Positions 60,271 to 64,000 of a stretch of DNA of 64,000 nt are shown in pieces. Source of the stretch: Streptomyces sp. NBC_00258 (GTDB lineage Bacteria; Actinomycetota; Actinomycetes; Streptomycetales; Streptomycetaceae); assembly GCF_036182465.1 (NCBI RefSeq), contig NZ_CP108081.1:11098001-11162000 (forward strand), in the 5' to 3' direction. Position 1 is the stretch's first letter. Every line of letters begins with the position of its first letter. The notes under the pieces were generated by a model. That model made no database searches. It was given only the letters and a program-made list of their open reading frames with translations, and was not told where the DNA came from. The translations under genes were made by a program, and so were the position numbers.

Positions 60271-61332
60271 ATGAACGACACCACCCTGTCCGTGGGCTCC
60301 CTTGAGGCCCAGCCCGGCACCAAGGCCCGCGGCACTCTCCAGGCCGACCTCGGCACCCTCACCGCGGACATTCCGCTGACGCTGGTCAACGGCTCCCGCC
60401 CCGGCCCCCGGGTCGTCATCACCGCGGGCGTGCACGGCGGCGAGTTCACGCCCATCGACGCCGTCGTACGACTGGCCGACGCACTGGACCCCCGCGAGGT
60501 GCGCGGACAGGTGATCATCTGCCCCGTCGCCAACCCGCCCGCCGTGTACCAGGGCCGGCTCAACATCTCCCCGGTCGACGGCGTGAACCTCAACCGCGTC
60601 TTCCCCGGCGACCCGGCCGGCGGCCCCACCGAGCGGTTGGCCGCCTGGCTCTTCGCCCATCTCGTCGACGGCGCCGACGTCTACATCGACCTGCACTGCG
60701 GCGGCATCGACCAGGTTCTGAGCGACTTCGTCGGCTACCGCCTCACCGGTGACCCGGACCTCGACAAGGCCACGGCCGAACTGGCAGGCTCCTTCGGCAT
60801 CGAGGACGTCATCCTCGGACTGAAGGCCGACGGCGGCAACAGCCACGCGGCCGCCGCCCGCCGGGGCATCTCGGCGGTACTGGTCGAGGTGGGCTCACTC
60901 GGGCAGCGGGACGAACCCACGGCCATCCGCCGCGTCGACGGGCTCCTCACGGCACTGCGCCACCTGGGCGTCCTCGACCAGAACGGCTCCGCCCCGGCCC
61001 CGATCCGCGAGTGGGTCTGGTCTGCCGGCGTCACCGCCGAGGCCACTGGCCTGTGGTACCCGGAGTTCTCCTTCGACGCCGACGTCATCGGCGAAGTAGC
61101 CGAGGGTGACCTCCTGGGCCGCATCGTCGACCCGGCCGACGGCACGGAGCACACGGTCCACGCACCGGCCGGTGGACGCGTCTTCTACGGCATGCACGGT
61201 CTCACCGTCGCCCCCGGCGCCGAACTCGCCGCCCTCGCCGTGCCGTGGGACCCCGACACGGCTCCGAGCCCCGACACCCTCCGAACCCCCGGCGCGGGCC
61301 ACGGATCCGACGAGGCGGCCCCCCGCCCGTAG
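60271..61332 (+). CDS. Succinylglutamate desuccinylase/aspartoacylase-family deacylase
   Basis: A 353-residue zinc carboxypeptidase-like deacylase. Zinc ligands are expected in AGVHGGEFTPID (HxxE) near residue 50 and in VYIDLHCGGID near residue 128; LNRVFPGDPAG and LVEVGSLGQ complete the AstE/AspA signature. A C-terminal barrel-like domain (GEVAEGDLLGRIVDPADGT) is usual for this branch. GGAGG suits the ATG at 60271 better than the ATG at 60265, which overlaps the upstream stop. It would remove an acyl or amide group from the imported compound before or after oxidation. Confidence 0.9.
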   Translation: MNDTTLSVGSLEAQPGTKARGTLQADLGTLTADIPLTLVNGSRPGPRVVITAGVHGGEFTPIDAVVRLADALDPREVRGQVIICPVANPPAVYQGRLNISPVDGVNLNRVFPGDPAGGPTERLAAWLFAHLVDGADVYIDLHCGGIDQVLSDFVGYRLTGDPDLDKATAELAGSFGIEDVILGLKADGGNSHAAAARRGISAVLVEVGSLGQRDEPTAIRRVDGLLTALRHLGVLDQNGSAPAPIREWVWSAGVTAEATGLWYPEFSFDADVIGEVAEGDLLGRIVDPADGTEHTVHAPAGGRVFYGMHGLTVAPGAELAALAVPWDPDTAPSPDTLRTPGAGHGSDEAAPRP

Positions 61333-61417
61333 CGCCCCCGCCCGTAGTGCCCCCCGCCCGCAGCGCCCCACACCCCCTGCCCCCCTTCCCAGCAGCACCA
61401 CCCCCAGGAGGCACACC

Positions 61418-62524
61418 ATGAGAGACGCCCGGATAGACCGCCGGCTGTTCCTGCGCGGAGTCGGCGGAGTCACGGCGGGTCTCGCCGCCGCGTCCGCCCT
61501 GAGTGCCTGTGGCACCGGAAGCAGCCGCAGCACGACCGCCGGCAGCGGCAAGAGCTCCAAGACACTCGTCGTGCGCAACAGCGGTGGCACGTATGGCGAG
61601 GCCAACCAGAAGGCGGTCTACGACGCGTTCACCAAGGAGACCGGCATCCAGATCAAGGTGGTGAACATCGCGTACGCGCAGCTGCTCGCTCAGATCAAGC
61701 AGGGCCGCCCGCAGTTCGATGTGATCGACACCTCGATGGCCGACGTGGTGCGCTTCAAGGACGAGGACGCGACCGAGGCGCTCGACTACGACCGGTTGAA
61801 GAGCGCCAAGAACACGGGCATCGCCGACTCCCTGATGATGACCCACGGCATCGGCAAGAACTACTGGGCCAGCGTCATGGCGTACCGCACCGACTCCTTC
61901 GACGGCAAGAAGCCCGAGAGCTGGGCCGACTTCTGGGACACCAAGGCGTTCCCCGGCAGCCGTGCTCTCCAGGCCCGGGACGCCGACCTGCCCGAGCTGG
62001 AGTTCGCCCTCCTCGCCGACGGCGTTCCCCCGGACAAGCTGTACCCGCTCGATGTCGAGCGCGCTTTCAAGTCCCTCGACAACATCCAGGGATCCGTCCG
62101 CAAGTTCTGGGACACCGGTGCCCTCCCCGGTGTGCTGCTCGGCCGCAAGGAGGTCGTCGCCACCAGCGTCTGGCACGGCCGCCTCGACGCCCTGATCAAG
62201 GGGGGCGCGCCGCTCGCGTACCAGTGGAACGGAGCCCGTCGGCAGAGCAACGGCTTCTGCATCCCCAAGGGGGCCGCGAACCTCGATGCCGCCTACCAGC
62301 TCGTCGACTTCGCACTGCGGCCCGACATCCAGGCCGCCTACGCCGAGGTCTATCCGATGGCCCCGGTGGTGCCCGCCGCCTACAAGAAGCTCTCCTCGGC
62401 CGCCACCGACAACCTGGCCAGCTCGCCCGAGCACCTGAAGTCCGGGTTCGACCTGGACGTCGAGTGGTGGATCAAGAACGAGGCGGCCGTGTCCAAGCGC
62501 TGGCAGGAGTGGGTCAATGCCTGA
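61418..62524 (+). CDS. Polyamine-type ABC substrate-binding lipoprotein (PotD-like)
   Basis: A 368-residue periplasmic-type binding protein of the spermidine/putrescine family. The signal combines a twin-arginine motif (DRRLFLRGVGGVTAG) with a lipobox (LSAC), i.e. a Tat-exported lipoprotein. The mature part begins TLVVRNSGGTYGEANQKAVY and includes FDVIDTSMADVVRFKDE, SWADFWDTKAFPGSRAL and YPMAPVVPAAYKKL. AGGAGG lies six bases upstream of the ATG. Its 3' end overlaps the ATPase gene by 8 bp. The ligand is probably a cationic amine or acylated amine processed by the two upstream enzymes. Confidence 0.92.
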   Translation: MRDARIDRRLFLRGVGGVTAGLAAASALSACGTGSSRSTTAGSGKSSKTLVVRNSGGTYGEANQKAVYDAFTKETGIQIKVVNIAYAQLLAQIKQGRPQFDVIDTSMADVVRFKDEDATEALDYDRLKSAKNTGIADSLMMTHGIGKNYWASVMAYRTDSFDGKKPESWADFWDTKAFPGSRALQARDADLPELEFALLADGVPPDKLYPLDVERAFKSLDNIQGSVRKFWDTGALPGVLLGRKEVVATSVWHGRLDALIKGGAPLAYQWNGARRQSNGFCIPKGAANLDAAYQLVDFALRPDIQAAYAEVYPMAPVVPAAYKKLSSAATDNLASSPEHLKSGFDLDVEWWIKNEAAVSKRWQEWVNA

Positions 62525-63662
62525 GCTGAACCTGAAGTCCCAGCACGCTTCGTCCCCGGCGGTCTCCCCGCAGCCGGGGACCGGTACCGGAAAACCCCTC
62601 TCCGTCACGGACCTGCGCAAGACGTACAGCGGCGTGACCGCTGTCGACACGGTCTCGATGGAGATCGCGGGCGGCGAGTTCGTCACCTTCCTGGGGTCCT
62701 CCGGCTCCGGCAAGACCACCACCCTGATGATGATCGCCGGGTTCTGCGAGCCCGACTCCGGCAGCATCGTCGTCGGCGGCCGTGACGTGACCCGCCTCGC
62801 CCCGCAGAAACGCGGCCTCGGCTTCGTCTTCCAGCAGTACCTGCTCTTCCCGCACATGACGGTCTGGGAGAACGTCGCCTTCCCGCTCCAACTGCGCGGT
62901 GTGCCCAAGGCGGAGCTGCGCCGCCGGGTCGGCGAGACCCTGGAGATTGCCGGACTCTCGGCCATGGCCCGCCGCCGGCCCCGCGAGCTGTCCGGCGGCC
63001 AGCAACAGCGTGTCGCGCTCTGCCGGGCGCTGGTCTACCGGCCGCCGGTCATCCTCATGGACGAGCCGCTCGGCGCGCTCGACAAGAAGCTGCGCGACCA
63101 GCTACAGACCGAGATCAAGCGCATCCAGCAGGAACTCGGCCTGACCGTCATCTACGTGACGCACGACCAGGAGGAGGCCTTGGTCCTGTCCGACCGTATC
63201 GCGGTGATGCGGGACGGACTGATCGACCAGTTCGACACCCCGCGCGAGCTCTTCGAGCGCCCGCGCACTCCGTTCGTCGCCGACTTCCTCGGCGCGGCCA
63301 ACTTCCTCCCCGGCACCGTCCAGCAGCAGACGTCCGAGCAGACCCTCGTACGGCTGGACACGGGAGGCCTGCTCAACGCCCGCTCGCAGGGGGGAGCGGA
63401 GGGAGCCCAGGTACGGGCCGCGGTGCAGCCGGGCCGGCTCCGGCTGTGTACGCCGGGCGACGGGTTCTGTACCGGGACCGTCGAGACGGTCACCTATGTG
63501 GGAACCCTCGTCCGCGTCACCGTCCGCCCGGCGGGCGACGCCGCCACCGGCCTCGTACGGCTGGAACTCCCGGCCGGACAGGCCCCGGTCATCGGCGAAC
63601 AGGCCAGCCTGACCGCCGACCCCGACGACGTCAGCGTGTTCGCGGTGGAAGGAGGTGGGTGA
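62517..63662 (+). CDS. Polyamine-type ABC transporter ATPase (PotA-like)
   Basis: A 381-residue ATPase with Walker A GSSGSGKTTTLMMIAGF, Q-loop FVFQQYLLFPHMTVWENVAF, signature LSGGQQQRVALCRAL, Walker B VILMDEPLGALDKKL and switch His in VIYVTHDQEEAL. A C-terminal TOBE domain starts near residue 285 (ADFLGAANFLPGTV). ATG 62517 overlaps the binding-protein stop, indicating translational coupling. Energises the importer of this catabolic operon. Confidence 0.95.
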   Translation: MPELNLKSQHASSPAVSPQPGTGTGKPLSVTDLRKTYSGVTAVDTVSMEIAGGEFVTFLGSSGSGKTTTLMMIAGFCEPDSGSIVVGGRDVTRLAPQKRGLGFVFQQYLLFPHMTVWENVAFPLQLRGVPKAELRRRVGETLEIAGLSAMARRRPRELSGGQQQRVALCRALVYRPPVILMDEPLGALDKKLRDQLQTEIKRIQQELGLTVIYVTHDQEEALVLSDRIAVMRDGLIDQFDTPRELFERPRTPFVADFLGAANFLPGTVQQQTSEQTLVRLDTGGLLNARSQGGAEGAQVRAAVQPGRLRLCTPGDGFCTGTVETVTYVGTLVRVTVRPAGDAATGLVRLELPAGQAPVIGEQASLTADPDDVSVFAVEGGG

Positions 63663-63663
63663 C

Positions 63664-64000
63664 ATGGCCGGATCCGTTCTCGCCCCCGCGCCTCCTGCCC
63701 CGGGTCCCAAGGCCCCCGCGGCCTCCCAGGGACGACTGCGCCGCGCGCTGTCCGAGCGCCGCACCCGCTTCGGGCTGCTCAACGCCGCCCCCGTGGTCGT
63801 CTATCTGCTGGTGCTGTTCGTCTACCCGATCTTCAGCACCCTGCTCCTCAGCCTCAAGAGCGAGGACGGTGGCTGGACGCTGCACTGGTACGCGAACGCC
63901 CTCCAGGGCTCCAACCTGAAGGTCCTCCTCACCACTCTGCGGATCTCCGCCGAGACCTCGCTGCTCAGCCTGGCCATCGGCTTCATGCTGGCTGCCGCCG
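63664..64000 (+). CDS. Polyamine-type ABC permease (PotB-like, partial, runs off window)
   Basis: The first 112 residues are visible: a Pro/Ala-rich cytoplasmic lead, a transmembrane helix (VVVYLLVLFVYPIFSTLLL), the extracellular WTLHWYANALQGSNLKVLLT loop and the start of the permease core (TLRISAETSLLSLAIGFMLA). AGGAGGT at proper spacing supports the ATG at 63664, one base past the ATPase stop. A second permease gene (PotC-like) is expected just beyond the window. Confidence 0.9.
   Translation, partial: MAGSVLAPAPPAPGPKAPAASQGRLRRALSERRTRFGLLNAAPVVVYLLVLFVYPIFSTLLLSLKSEDGGWTLHWYANALQGSNLKVLLTTLRISAETSLLSLAIGFMLAAA

Overview
The window is chromosomal DNA of a high-GC actinobacterium, almost certainly a Streptomyces. 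GC is strongly biased to third codon positions, so most genes cast long open frames on other strands. GTG and TTG starts are common, and the gene families are typical of the genus: phosphoketolase, GH76 mannanases, OmpR- and NarL-type two-component systems, MmyB remnants and Tat lipoproteins. No rRNA, tRNA, CRISPR array, insertion sequence or prophage was recognised.

Layout. 0-2.8 kb: PPK2-type polyphosphate kinase (cut by the window edge) diverging from phosphoketolase. 2.8-9.3 kb: a secreted polysaccharide-degradation block of two GH76 alpha-mannanase-like enzymes and a GH2-AbfB enzyme, with LacI-type and DasR-like operator candidates and a ricin-lectin relic. 9.4-17.8 kb: a membrane/glycan block with a GT-C-like membrane protein, a membrane-fused MsrP-like molybdopterin oxidoreductase, a translationally coupled set of GT2 transferase, DUF2064 transferase and methyltransferase, an OmpR-type two-component system and an NAD-epimerase carrying a Cys/His-rich insert. 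17.9-26 kb: SulP anion transporter, MerR regulator with a near-perfect 24-bp palindrome, NDH-2-like flavoprotein, and an MMPL exporter diverging from a NarL-type two-component system across a region of tandem palindromes. 26-27.2 kb: two divergent gene remnants joined at a deletion scar. 27.4-29.7 kb: a CYTH-CHAD protein beside a small phasin-like protein.

29.7-42 kb is one 12.2-kb gene, the centrepiece of the window. It encodes a hybrid megasynthase read as FAAL-ACP-KS-AT-KR-ACP-C-A-PCP-C followed by a C-terminal domain. That last domain is neither thioesterase nor classical R domain. It resembles the cyanobacterial acyl-ACP reductase (AAR) family, including a Rossmann motif and a Cys in the position of the AAR catalytic Cys. 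The inferred product is a short acylated ketide-amino acid hybrid released reductively, possibly as an aldehyde.

42.3-52.7 kb: a small unknown protein, a secreted M4 metallopeptidase, a TPR protein, a large Tat-exported discoidin-domain protein sharing its 12-bp operator with the GH2 gene, and an HxlR regulator diverging from a DsbA-family oxidoreductase and an atypical SDR. 52.9-56.8 kb: an apparently iron-box-controlled peptide/metallophore-type ABC importer (binding protein plus fused DppB-DppC permease) whose ATPase genes are missing, followed by gene scraps. 57-64 kb: two tandemly duplicated IclR regulators with duplicated promoters, diverging from an operon for an N-methyl amino acid/amine oxidase, an aspartoacylase-like deacylase and a polyamine-type ABC importer that runs off the window edge.

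All domain calls are by eye from translated sequence. Operator assignments are motif readings and have not been tested by a genome-wide scan.
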